Shown here: positions 39,684 to 52,870 of the stretch, in pieces
Position numbering within the stretch: position 1 is the stretch's first letter
Layout: every line of letters begins with the position of its first letter
Assembly: GCA_025093555.1 (NCBI GenBank)
Contig: JAIWNF010000007.1
Span: 372,001 to 436,000, forward strand
Source of the DNA: Circinella umbellata
Taxonomy: Eukaryota > Mucoromycota > Mucoromycetes > Mucorales > Lichtheimiaceae
Direction of reading: 5' to 3'
DNA length: 64,000 nt
Program-made: the position numbers and the translations under genes
Notes under the pieces: generated by a model
The model's database searches: none
Told to the model about the DNA's origin: nothing
Seen by the model: only the letters and a program-made list of their open reading frames with translations

Positions 39684-41471
39684 TATTGTGATTTGGTGGT
39701 GGTGGTGGTGCCTGATTGGCCAAGACTAACGGTACTATGATTTAAAGCTTCGATACCTTTTACGGTAGGTCGAATAACTCGTCCTCGAGATGAGAGATGA
39801 TGATTTTGTTTTCGGAAAGCACGTAGACGTTGTCCAGCCACAGTGTCTGATTGTGTTAAGGTATCAATTTTCTTTATAAGTTGACGACGAGCCGTAATAC
39901 TAAGGTTATCTAATTTTTTTCGTGTCGAGTTTTTCAGAGATAATGAGGATATGTAATTCATATCTTCATGGGAACCCTCAAGAGTTGATACTGTGTCTGT
40001 GTTGACACTATCTGGTTGTGTGAATGTCTCAGCCACGGTATGTTCCTCAATTAGAGCTTCAAGAGATTCCATTATCAAATCACCTTCAGTATCAATAGTT
40101 GAAGATTTTCCCTTTCGTCACCGTCTTTATTTGGACTATTAAATGTAGTGTTGTTGTCATGACTATTAGTGGTAATGTTATCTGGTCCTTTTGTTTTCAT
40201 CAGAGTATCAAAAACAATTATATTATGCTCTTGACCGTCCTTTATATCATCCTGATGATCGTCCTTTGTATCAGTCTTATGATCATCCTTTTTTCCTTTT
40301 TTATGATCGTTCTTTTTTTCTTCCTGATTATTGTCGTGTTTATCATCCATATTATCGTCTTTTTGTGCGTCAGCGTTTTTCTTTTTCCGTCGTCTATGAT
40401 GGTGTTGATGGCGTTGTCGGTGCTGTTGTCGGTGCTGTTGTCGGTGCTGTTGTCCTTAGTGCTGCTTCCTCTGTTTTCAGTGATGATGCTCTTGGTTGAA
40501 GAGTCGATCTCCTCCCCAGATTTACCTCTTTTACCTTTGGTAGAGCTTTTAGAAAAACGTTGAGAGTTACTACCAAGTGTTTTACGCTTTTTTCCATTAC
40601 TATATGGGCATTCACGAGAAATATGGCCAATTTCATGACAGCTCCAACATTCTTTTTGAGTGCCATTCAATTTTGGGCAATCCCGTCTGTGATGACCTTG
40701 CTCATGACACCAAGTGCAATGAAGTGGCATATCTGCCCAGGTGGCATAAAAGGCATGTTCGTATTCGCCAGCCCAATCAATTATGTGTTTAAGTTCCTGA
40801 TAAGGATGTTCTCCTACAACTGGTTGACAATCCAAGATAGCATAGCCAGAGCCCATAAAGAAATTGGTAGTAGGTTCACGAAAAGATCCAATATCTAAAA
40901 TTCTACCATATGGTTGAAGGCTTTCTTGTAGTGTTTTCAAAAGTTCAGCTTTGCGCACCAGCGGCAATCGAGTAAGACGAAGTTTACGAACGATCCCCTT
41001 ATTAGGCATGGCGCGAGCTCCAAGTATCCGAGTTTTATTTATTGGAAATTCAAGTCCGACCGTGAGTGCTCGCTGCAAAACACTGTCATCATCGAAAGCG
41101 AATTCTAAAAGTACACGATGCTTGCCTTCACGATGCGGAATGACTCCCATCGATTCAGGAAATTGTTGCTTGGCCATCTGAATGACGGTCAGTTCGTTTT
41201 CAGAGCGGGTGCTAATATCAATAAAAACACTTTGGTATGGACTATTGCCTACACGCCACACATGCGAATGAATAAAAGTCCACTCATTGGTTGGCTTTGG
41301 TGTGGTGATGCTGGTGTGTGTTTCCTTGTTAGTATTGTGCATCAAAGATACACGTTTATTCTGGAGAATTTGAGACCAAGTCATTTGTGGGTCTAATAAC
41401 CCAGGAGCATGTTTGGAGTCATTTAAGGTACCTCCTTCAGGTGGTTTCGTGTTTTGTTGCGGAGAAGCCAT
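39683..41471 (-). pseudogene. LINE ORF1: CCHC zinc-knuckle nucleic-acid binding protein, two frameshifts
   Basis: ATG at 41471, one base inside the 5' boundary of the element. The first frame (to about 40400) encodes an RRM/transposase-22-like region (VWRVGNSPYQSVFIDIS, RKLRLTRLPLVRK) and two gag-type knuckles, CTWCHEQGHHRRDC and CWSCHEIGHISREC. A tract of 12-bp units coding Thr-Asp-Asn-Ser follows (forward about 40414-40461). The reading frame changes near 40360-40450 and again near 40100-40115. The middle piece is Lys/Asp/His-rich, and the last piece ends SGTTTTTKSQ with TAA at 39683-39685. Role in the family: packages element RNA and helps target-primed reverse transcription. The TAATG stop/start junction suggests ORF2 translation by termination-reinitiation. 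Confidence 0.88.
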
Positions 41472-41472
41472 G

Positions 41473-41487
41473 AATATATTTACTATT
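41473..41487. repeat. LINE target site duplication, 5' side
   Basis: AATATATTTACTATT, perfect copy of 35689-35703, beginning two bases after the ORF1 start codon's first base on the opposite strand. Confidence 0.88.
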
Positions 41488-42243
41488 AGTTATCAATATA
41501 TTGCTTTTCGATTATTATACCAATAAGGTATCCAGAAATGTTGTCAGTTTTCGGTGTTTTTCCGTCGCTGAGTAAAAATATTCCTGTGACTGGTAAATTG
41601 TATTTTTTTTTCTCATATAAAAATTTATTCTCTTCAAGCAAAACAAAGGTTTCTTTTTCACGCGTTTCTTTTTATTTATTTTTTTCAAAAACAAAAGGCA
41701 AGTATTATATTCTCTCTTTTTTAATATTATTATATAAAAGTATCATTTTATATGATGAAAATTTTGCGTTTATGTCTTAAATGGGGGTACATATGGAGAA
41801 GCCTTCTTTGTCTACGGGCGCTGAAGGTGAACCCTCTCCATCCTCATTGGATGTGGATATTGCAAAGCGTCTGATTATATTATACTTTTATATGTATATA
41901 ATGATACACTTTTCCTTTTTGTTTGAAGCAATTGAATTTGCTAACAGGATGAATTTTAATGGTATTCTTTAGATCAAAACAAGATTTTTTAGTTTAATTT
42001 GAAGGATTTAGTTTTAGTGAAAGAATTTGTTTTTTTAAAAATAATAATAAAAGAGGACTTTTAAAAAAAACTTTAATAGTGTAATTATTTTTTAATTTAT
42101 TTGATGTGTAATTAAGTGAAGTAAGTAAATTATTAAGTATTTAATGTTATGATAACTCATGTGTTTTGTTGATGCAATATATTTATATATCATTATGATT
42201 GTTATTAAGTTTTATATTTAAAAGAACATAATCATCTATATTT
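41488..42243. other. spacer right of the LINE with a short odd coding-like patch
   Basis: Mostly AT-rich sequence. The patch 41781-41878 is markedly richer in GC and reads MEKPSLSTGAEGEPSPSSLD in the plus strand, followed by DVDIAKRL before reverting to AT-rich nonsense. It may be a leftover exon or element fragment; I cannot assign it. Confidence 0.35.
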
Positions 42244-44287
42244 TTATAATTTGATTAAATCTACTCGTGCTCTTTCCAATATCTTGCTTTCTACAACATC
42301 AGGTGTACCATGGATAGTAAACCGAACATATGATCCAGTTGCTTGTTTTCGTGATAGTTGACCAGGATTAATACAAAGTACCTGTTCTACAGACTATAAA
42401 GTATATATAACATACGTTAAAACTAGATTGCTTAAATAAATAATAAGTAAAAAATAAATAGTTACTTTTATAGATCGTTTCAATTGTGATGGCATAATAA
42501 GAATATCAGGCTTAATTGGTATTTGAATATCTGCAATTTGTTCAGCATCTATACTGTCTGTAAGTGCTGCTGGAAAAAGAGGATAAAAGCTGTGTTGCTG
42601 TAAAATATGTCCAGATAATCTTGCTAATCGATCATCATTACTCCTATATTAATAATAATCATTAATGTTAATTCTTTTTCTTTTTTTATAGCTTTTATAA
42701 TATTACTTACTTTGCAATTTCTTCTCTGCTTAAATTCTTGTTAATGTCAATATTACCAATAGCAAATGTAGTTCCATTAATATTGACTAAAGCTGGGTTA
42801 CTTAGTGTTTCAATATTGCTTAATCCAAATGATTGTGTAGGTAATTTTGGTTGGGGAAATACTGGATATTGATGGATAATATCATCAGCATGCGGTAAAA
42901 TCATGACCCGTGTACCTGGACATTCTTGTACGAATTTAGATAATTTATTTGCTACACGTTCTTGAAAGATATCTTCTGGTACCACATCAATAGAACCATT
43001 AATAAAACTTGGATGTTGCTCAGATACAAATGGACCCAACTAATACATAATAATGTTAATGATATATTTAGTTTATGTGTTTATATACATACTTTGAAAG
43101 GAAAAAATATCTTACCAATATAAGGACATCAGGTCTTTGTTTTATACATGTTTTTAATAGTTCTTCTAATGGCTGATATGCCAAATCATTGTCTAATGTA
43201 TAAGGTCCAGCAGCCAGAATAATTTCAATTGCCTTGCCTTGTGTAAGTTGATTATATTCATCGATACTGTCAGCAGTTCGTTCTAAAGCTGGAGGCATTT
43301 GTGGCTACATAATAATAATAATAATCAATGAATTGTTATGCTATTAGAACAGAATGTATATATAAAAACACTATCAATAATTACCATCAAAATTTTATCA
43401 ACAACCAGTGTCTTTCCTGTATTATTTGTTCCTTTGACACCTACAATCTAATATACCTCTTTTTTTTAATACCAAAATAAAAACACAACGTCATTGTATA
43501 AAGTTATTTACCTGCCCAGGAAACAATGAATAATTATCTACTTTGGTAAGATCTAATCGAACACGTTTTCCCATACCTAAATCACGTGATGTTTCAAGCA
43601 TAACAGATTTATCATTTAATTTTCCCTCTGCAGCATCACTACAAATACGTCCAACAGCTAAAATCTGTTCTTGATTAGGTCGTGTTGGATTAGTAAATTC
43701 TTGTTCTTTTTCTTTGTTAAGAAATTCTGAAAGATATTCAATTTGTTCATCCAATACTAAAAAATAGATACATATTCTAATTATTAGTATCAACTTTTGA
43801 TCTTTTTTTTTCCCTCCTCCATTTCATTCTTACCGTCTGCTCGATCTTTAATCTTTTCAAACATATAACGATATTCTTTTACAGAAGGTCGAATTAAATC
43901 AATTTTTGTTCGTTTTGTTTTTGTATCTACAGGTCCACGTAATGATAAATTATTGTTATATGTATCTTCTACTGAATTAACAGCTTTAATAGGTGTTGCC
44001 TTGCTCAATGAAGGTCCTTGTGATCTATGTTATATACATATAACAGTTAATAACTGAAACTTTGTAAAAAGCTATTTTACTAATTGAGTAATAAACTTAC
44101 TGAGTCGAACTTGAAAGTTCATTTACATCCATGGGCTCACTCACACGTAATGCTTCTGTTGTATTTGTAGTTGCTTTTGTTGCTGTAACACTACCTTTAT
44201 CTTGTACAAGACGTGACATGCTATTTTACGTATAAATATATATATATTTCCATTAGCTTTCTTTTCGCGATTTTGTTCGCTTGCTCT

Positions 44288-44318
<31 letters not shown>

Positions 44319-44786
44319 TGTAAGTATAGACAATTACAAATTTTCGAGTACATCGCCATCGTCTGTATCCATGGTATATTCAGATAAATCAAACCCCATA
44401 TTATTAGATTTAACTTTACGATCATTTTGTTGTTGTGGTTGATGATCTGTTCCTCCTTGTTGAAGATTTTGTTCGAATTCACGTTGAAGATTGGTTTTTA
44501 ATTGACGAATAAGTTCTATTGTTGGAGCTACTACACCAGTACCTAAATTTAAACTGAATGCTTCCCATTTAAACTTTACGTCTTGAGCTGACAAGTTATA
44601 AATTCGACACAAGGATGCCACTAAGACATAAATGTATAATTAGAGAATGGTTACGGTTGTTGTTAGGTTCCAATTAAGAAGAAGAAAAACAGCAACAGTA
44701 ATAAATATGTATTTACACTCAATTATCAAATCGTTATTTTTCTTTTCATCGAGATTAAATGTTTGTGCCAATTGGTGTTCACTCAT
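42244..44786 (-). CDS. POL12: DNA polymerase alpha subunit B
   Basis: Ten exons: 44786-44717, 44620-44338, 44220-44101, 44024-43834, 43756-43512, 43447-43385, 43304-43116, 43039-42711, 42643-42466, 42393-42244; 605 aa. Small helical N-terminal domain (MSEHQLAQTFNL to CRIYNLSAQDVKFKWEAF), a linker, then the OB-fold and inactive calcineurin-like phosphoesterase domain: VGVKGTNNTGKTLVVDKIL, IEIILAAGPYTLDNDLAYQP, VLILLGPFVSEQHPSFINGS, RVMILPHADDIIHQYPVFPQ, ILIMPSQLKRSIK and CINPGQLSRKQATGSY. Role: regulatory subunit tethering the catalytic polymerase and primase in the primosome. The start gives a short exon 1 that joins in phase to the known N-terminal domain. Divergent from PRMT3, 220 bp between ATGs. 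Confidence 0.93.
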
Positions 44787-45006
44787 TGCGTGAAAATAAT
44801 AATATTAATACTGATAATTTCAGGGAAATTCGCGTTGTTAAAAGAAGCGCGACTGAAACGCGATATAAAATGTGGCGGACGCTTAGGTGACCGTTCTTTT
44901 TTTTTTCCAGTAAGTGGGATCAATGCAGTAAAATCGAAAAAAAAGAAAAAAAAATCTTGTTCTGACCACCTTTTTTTTTTTTTATAAATATATATCCCCA
45001 AAAGTC
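44787..45006. promoter_or_regulatory. shared divergent promoter POL12 / PRMT3
   Basis: Only 220 bp separate the two start codons. The region contains two ACGCG-type sequences (gcgcgactgaaacgcgat, 44847-44864); ACGCG is the core of the MluI cell-cycle box that controls DNA-synthesis genes in fungi, which fits POL12. A poly-T run and a TATA-like tataaatatatat lie before PRMT3. Confidence 0.45.
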
Positions 45007-47394
<2,388 letters not shown>

Positions 47395-47748
47395 TAACAA
47401 TAATGATAGTAACAAATCTAACATGTAGCATAATATAGCATTTTTATTTTTATTTTTGTAATTCATAAACTATATACACTTCTTTTGCATTTTGATAATA
47501 ATAATAATGATGATAGTAATTAATCTAATAGAAATGGTGACAATGTAATTTTCCATTTATGTTTCTATTAGAAAGTTACTTGATTTAGACAATTTAGTAC
47601 CTTAATGGTGGTGCCACAGCGTAACGTTGTGTAACAAATTAAGATCCTCTTTATACCATCTGTAAGTTGCTTGGCATCCCAATACACCTGGGCTTTTTTT
47701 TTCTCTCTTTCCTTCGTCAACTATTTTTTTTTCTTTCCATCCCAAACA

Positions 47749-48530
47749 ATGACTTCGTACGGATCAGTTCCTGCCGATGAAGAAAATTCATCTAGTACCC
47801 CTTTACTTCAAAATCAAAGTGTACCTGTCGAAAACAAAGAACGCCCTGAATGGCGCGTTCAACTAGGTGAATTTATTGAACAAGAAAAAGTTCATTTAAC
47901 AATTGTTGGTTTGACATTATTGGATGCTACTTGTGTTTTGTTTCAAATTATTTATACCTTTTTCCATGAATGTCAAATGGGTGGATCCCCCAATGAATGG
48001 GTCAAGTTTTTGATTGAAATCTCGGATGTTATTAGTCAAGCTGTTACTTGTATTTTCTTGCTCGAGTTGACACTTGCATTTATTGCTTTTGGTCCAAAGT
48101 TTTATTTGCCCGGTTGGCCTCACTGGAAGTTCCATATCTTGGATCTTGTTGGTACGTAAAAATGCTAGGAAGAAAAATAAATGCTACTTATATAAAAAGC
48201 TTGGAAAACTCATTATAATCTTTGTATACACATGCTTTTTTTTGTCGTTTAGTTGTGGTGGCTACATTTGTATTTGATATTGTATTGCATGGAAAGGAAC
48301 GAGAAGTGGCAGAACTTTTGATTATCTTCCGTCTTTGGCGGGTTGTTAGAATTGTTGAAGCCACTGTACTTAGCATGTCTTATGCTAACCAAGAAACAGA
48401 AGAAACTATTAATGACGAGTTGCGCGAAATTAAGATTGCTTATGAAAAGGTCGAAAAGCAATTGGAAGAAGAAACTCAACGTCGTTTAAAGTTGCAGAAT
48501 CAATTGGACCAAATTCAGTCAGAGCAATAA
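47749..48530 (+). CDS. voltage-gated proton channel (Hv1 type)
   Basis: Two exons: 47749-48151 and 48253-48530; 226 aa. It is a lone voltage-sensor domain with no pore module. S1 contains the selectivity Asp (GLTLLDATCVLFQIIY). S2 is long (SDVISQAVTCIFLLELTLAF). S3 is in HILDLVVVVATFVFDIVL. S4 is LLIIFRLWRVVRIVEA, carrying three Arg with the RLWRVxRI signature shared with animal Hv1. The C-terminus is a coiled coil (EIKIAYEKVEKQLEEETQRR) that dimerises the channel in known members. Role: outward proton flux across the plasma membrane on depolarisation and acid load. The start at 47749 gives a short cytosolic N-terminus with SxxTP sites. Fungal Hv1 proteins have been characterised, so the family assignment is solid; the physiological role here is inference. 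Confidence 0.9.
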
Positions 48531-49020
48531 ATTATCTATTTACGAAAAAGAACGAGAGGGGGGTATAGTTTAATATTTAAACTTACCGCGTTTATATTTA
48601 TTCCTTGATACAAACAAAAAACTAATTCAGAATGAATACTCAGATATGGATATCCAAACTATTAATTTAGGTGATCCAACCTATTTATAATAAATATAGT
48701 AATTAAATTAGTATAATAGTTAAAGTAGTTTTGATACTATAAAATAAAAAATTTAAACATGAATTCACGAGAATTATAACATAAAATAACAAATCAAGTC
48801 ATAATAACATGTAATAACAAGAAATATAACATGAACGTCTAATACACTAGGCTTAACACATTAACGGTAACGCATTACGTCTAATGTACTTGGGCTTAAC
48901 ACATATTATTACGTTGTACACAATACGTTTTAAATAGTAGTTCTTGCACACACATATAATATTAAAATATATTAAACAGCTTATAAGCTATGATAATGAT
49001 TAAACATTTTGTTTTATTAG
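48531..49020. other. AT-rich spacer with a short direct repeat
   Basis: About 490 bp. Two near-identical patches, gtctaatacactaggcttaacacat and gtctaatgtacttgggcttaacacat, occur about 42 bp apart (48837 and 48879). No coding sequence seen. Confidence 0.4.
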
Positions 49021-49773
49021 ATGGCCCGTCATGTCGAAACAGCTGATGCACTCTTTGATTCCAACAGCGATTTTTCGCCACTTGAACCAAGAGCTAATTT
49101 TTTGGATCCATCCATCCTTGAATCAACACACACTTTATCATCAAAAGTGCCCTGTTTTTTTACTGTTAACCACATGCACAACATGTTAATGAAAGCAACT
49201 AGACTAAACTTCAAAACACTTATGTCTTCTTTTTTAGATATGACACAAGGACATCTTATCTCGAGAGATCTAAAAAGAATGCCAACGTTGGACTGTATGG
49301 AAGTTGAAATATACCAAGCTTTAACAATTGATGATTTCGATACTAGTGGAAAACCAATAAGTGATAAGGTTATGGCACATGATCAATATTTTAGACGACA
49401 AAGAAAGGACCACGTGGTTATAAGGGATGGCCTACCTTCAAGCGAACCAATATATGTTCAAACATTACTTTTCATGAAAGTTATATTTGAAGATGAAATT
49501 TTAGAACTTTGCCTTGGGCAAAGCTATAAAAATCTGCATATTCCACATATTACTGGTTTTGAAGTTATCCAACTTGCTACTGAAAGCAATTACAAAGGTA
49601 TAATCCTTACGAAAATTCAAAACATTCAGTATTCAGTTTTTATCCAACGAGATTTCGTTCCCCCTAATGAACATGAGTATTATCTTGTTAATACAGATAC
49701 TGATTTGTTTCGATGGATTAATTCAAAAGGCGAACTTTTGCAAATGGACGAAGATAGCTATGTTGGGTGTTAA
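49021..49773 (+). CDS. orphan protein, possibly a transposon-derived C-terminal region
   Basis: Open frame of 250 codons from ATG 49021, immediately after a splice-acceptor-like ttttattag, so it could be the last exon of a longer gene. Composition is fully protein-like: MARHVETADALFDSNSDF, YVQTLLFMKVIFEDEILELC, then YYLVNTDTDLFRWINSKGEL near the end. I recognise no domain. The closing layout, a beta-rich segment ending in 'LVNTxxDLFRW', recalls the C-terminal part of large Mucoromycota transposon proteins of the Plavaka/KDZ sort, but this is a weak resemblance. Surrounded by decayed sequence on both sides. Confidence 0.5.
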   Translation: MARHVETADALFDSNSDFSPLEPRANFLDPSILESTHTLSSKVPCFFTVNHMHNMLMKATRLNFKTLMSSFLDMTQGHLISRDLKRMPTLDCMEVEIYQALTIDDFDTSGKPISDKVMAHDQYFRRQRKDHVVIRDGLPSSEPIYVQTLLFMKVIFEDEILELCLGQSYKNLHIPHITGFEVIQLATESNYKGIILTKIQNIQYSVFIQRDFVPPNEHEYYLVNTDTDLFRWINSKGELLQMDEDSYVGC

Positions 49774-51417
49774 CATATGTAGTATATACATAAAAAAAAT
49801 AAAAGAATCTTTCCTTTCATCGCATCTGCCTCAAAGTGATTTTTTCGTTTCTGAACACCAGAAATCTTTATAGCCTTCACGAATGTTCAAAAATATCTCA
49901 TCTACTCAACATCAGCTTTGAGTATCTTCCCGAAGACTCCATTGTCAATTGAAACATTTAATCATCTTTCCAAGCTTCCCAAATATCTGGGTCGTCACGG
50001 GAACCTTTAGTGACCCCATGAAAGATGAAAAATATCTTGAAAAGACTAGAAATATCACCAATAAACCAGAAACCTACAAAAACACTCCAAATATCCCCCA
50101 ACCCTCAATCACTTTTCAGATGGCCCGCCTCTTTTAAAATACTTTTAAGAACCTAAAAAGCATAAGAGTGATACGAGAGTAACCTCCCGATTTTATTGCA
50201 CAGAAAATAATTCATTATTTCTTTGAATACATTTATACACATTTAAAAGTAGCATATGTTATTTGAATGCTTATAATTATTGCCATTGTATATCTAGTGT
50301 TTGACACCAATAAATGTATTTGTGCAGCTAAAATAACATTTACTGCTAATGCCTGCTGCCCTTTTTTATTGAGATAAACCATGTCGTATCAATTAATACT
50401 AAGTTTAACATGATAGATAGATAAAGCTAAATAACAATTTACATCAATGATTACTACCCGAATAGAATTAACCTATGGTTTTATTAACTGGTCATTTCAT
50501 CACTGCCTACAGTATCATAAAGTCTGAGTTGCGTTTCAGCAGCGTTATTTTGACTAGGCCGGTCATTTTCAGCATATCCTTGTAATTTACGAATCATATC
50601 TGTGTGCTATGCTGATATCACGTTCCAATCAAGTTCGTGTGTTGCGCTAGTTTGTTTATGCAAATAATTTTGATACGTAGTATTCCAATAAATTCCTTCA
50701 GAAAATTTTGTATTTATTCCAGTTGCTTGGGGATGCTTGCTACGCTTACATATATGAAAGTAGATCTAAGTGGATTTAAGATGTTAGTCTTATATGGTCA
50801 CCAGTCAATATTTTGTGAAATAAACAAACCGAAAGCAATATATAATACCATTATAAATGTCATGCAAATAAGTGAGGATCACTACATGGGCTAAAATTAA
50901 TTGGGAATTTTAGTAAGTTGCAGTCCATCTCGTTCACCTGATATATATAAATTTTGTATCCTGTCTCGTTATTTTTTTTTCTGTAATACTGTACGTAACA
51001 ACTGTATTAGTACTGTAACTATAAGAAAAATCGTATTTGGAAATAATAATACGTACGTAGGTAATAGTAATTATAACAAATGGTATTGAGAACGTCGATA
51101 ACGTTTAGAATTTGATGGTTTTATTATGTCTCCTTTAATCCAGCGTCTGTTGAGACATGTTGATTAAGACGGCTCAAAAAAGAAATTAGAAAACAAAAAA
51201 AAACCTATTGGGACATAGGGAAAAGGTCGTGGAAAGGGGTATTACGGAAGTAACTGTGAAATAAAGAAGGGAAAGAAACAGTGGGAGAATGGAGAAAGAG
51301 GAAAGTAAGGTGACTAATAAAAGATTAATTCTAATATTAAAGGGAATGTACAAGAAAAAAGAAGAAAAGAGGATGCGGTGGGAAAGGTAGGTAAAGTTAA
51401 TGGAAGAAATTTCTTTG
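49774..51417. other. gene-poor region with degenerate sequence
   Basis: About 1.6 kb. Immediately after the orphan ORF (49800-50140) the sequence still has coding-like composition but is broken by stops, which suggests a decayed continuation or a neighbouring relic. 50140-51180 is AT-rich spacer with nothing supported; 51180-51415 is a purine-rich tract on the plus strand. Confidence 0.4.
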
Positions 51418-51813
51418 CTATTCATTGTGGTTAGGGAAAGGGTTATCAATCCATGTTGTAAAGGCTTTACCAGGATGCTCGTCAATGTATTGGTGCTGAT
51501 CGCTAGTCGGATGTTGATGAGCGTCAATTATGGCTAGCAGTTCCCAAATTGTGGGCCAGTTGTGTTCCCAAAATTCGATTTTCTTTGGTGATGTAGGTTT
51601 CGATTGCGGTAGTTGGTTGAACAGGTGAGAGATCGGGTCGGCAATATTGTGGTCATGTATGTCCCGGCGGTGATGGACGTTTAGGTAAGATATTGCGTGT
51701 TTTTTATGGAAATTTGCAAATCCGCAGGTTTTGCAAGACTTAACCTTACCACCAGGAAGCAGAACGTCGGTAACAAAGAATATGAAAATAAAAATAAGAA
51801 TAATGATAAATAT
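51418..51813 (-). pseudogene. Cys/His-rich coding fragment of unknown origin
   Basis: A minus-strand frame open from 51813 to the TAG at 51418-51420 with no ATG. The confident part (about 51760-51421) reads VKSCKTCGFANFHKKHAISY, then HRRDIHDHNI, IEFWEHNWPTIWELLAIIDA and AFTTWIDNPFP. GC content is higher than the surroundings, as expected for real coding sequence. Just upstream on the same strand, near 51840-51890, a second short piece with closely spaced Cys (KKCAKIGDELCYC) in a compatible frame may be a preceding exon. Together these suggest a zinc-ribbon protein or the zinc-binding N-terminus of a transposon protein, now incomplete. Confidence 0.4.
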
Positions 51814-52190
51814 TCAAATGAGGATATAAACACCGATAGAAGTACAGTAGCATAATTCGTCCCCGATTTTTGCACACTTCTTGGGCTAAATCCCACCTTG
51901 GCAAATATGTTACAACATTTTAAATAAATTTATGTTCCAATATTTCACACGATTAAGCTTTACCACCATCGTCATTCCATATCGTCTATAAAAAAAGACG
52001 AAGCGAACACATGAAAGACTGGCTTACATCACACCTCTTTCATGTTTCGTTTGGCCATAACGCAAATATAAATTAGTGGTAGCATTCTGTGCCTCTTCTT
52101 ATTAAGCATATATGTTGAAAATAAGTAAATAATAAAAGCGAAAGAGAGCTCAAAGAATGAACTGTGCGCTCCCCATCAAAAAGAAAAAAA

Positions 52191-52457
52191 CATAGCCAGA
52201 GAGGACTCGAGGAAGGGGTATGACACACCAACTAATCTTATCCAGTCCAGCTACATTCAGGCACTACCCTTTTACAAAAAACGCACAACTAGGAGGACTC
52301 AAGGAAGGCATTACCCAACCGCTGTTGCCCAGATCTAGCTACACTCAGGCGACATCAAGATAAGAAGACGCCTTTCTTTTTTTAAAAAAAACATAACCAG
52401 AGAGGAGTCAAGGAAGAAGTGACGCAACCCTTGTTTCCCGCTCCAGCTACACTCAGC
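52191..52457. repeat. three degenerate tandem copies of a ~70-bp unit
   Basis: Copies at about 52191-52262, 52284-52350 and 52391-52457 share the core gaggactcaaggaagg near the start and agctacactcaggc near the end, with variable spacing between units. Each is preceded by an A-rich stretch. Their origin is unknown; they lie upstream of the MULE. Confidence 0.65.
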
Positions 52458-52870
52458 GCTTTCCATGGAGTGAACCACAGAGATGCCCGTAAAGAAACAA
52501 TACATGGGCATTTAAAATGACCCAAGACACTCCTCATTAAATAAGAAACAGAAAAATACTGACCTAAAATAGCCTCATTGATCCACGAAGATAGTCGAAA
52601 CAAAATATGAACTACTAGCAATAGTGAGTTTTATCGCACTCGTTTTGACACTCCATCTTTATCATTTTGATTACTTCATGGAAATTAACAATAATCGATC
52701 ATGAGTTTTGATTCACTATATTATTTACAAACTCTAATGTACTACTTACAAAAAAAATTCTCAAGTGAACTTACGACCAATTAAAGGAAGTTCTCTGTCT
52801 ATGTGATCGCTCGTAGTTTATGGTGTTTTATTGCTAGTTTGTGTCTCCGACAATACGAGCTGCCTGTAGC

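Larger units (their letters stand above)
35689..41487 (-). mobile_element. non-LTR retrotransposon (LINE, APE-type, two ORFs)
   Basis: Minus-strand element of about 5.77 kb between perfect 15-bp target duplications (35689-35703 and 41473-41487). On its own strand it has ORF1 with two CCHC knuckles (start 41471), ORF2 with APE endonuclease, reverse transcriptase and a C-terminal zinc-binding domain (stop 35797), a short 3' UTR of about 70 bp, and a poly-A tail of about 26-28 nt (forward T tract near 35702-35729). ORF1 stop and ORF2 start overlap as TAATG. Its base composition is clearly richer in GC than the flanks. The intact duplication and long pure A tail suggest recent insertion, although both ORFs contain frameshifts. 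Layout and domains fit the L1/Tad-like group of fungal LINEs; the exact clade needs a tree. Confidence 0.95.

Noticed and set aside
40099..40563. Plus-strand hydrophobic ORFs opposite LINE ORF1
   Set aside because: Antisense to the Asp/His/Lys-rich ORF1 tail, which produces Ile/Leu/Val runs; no independent support.
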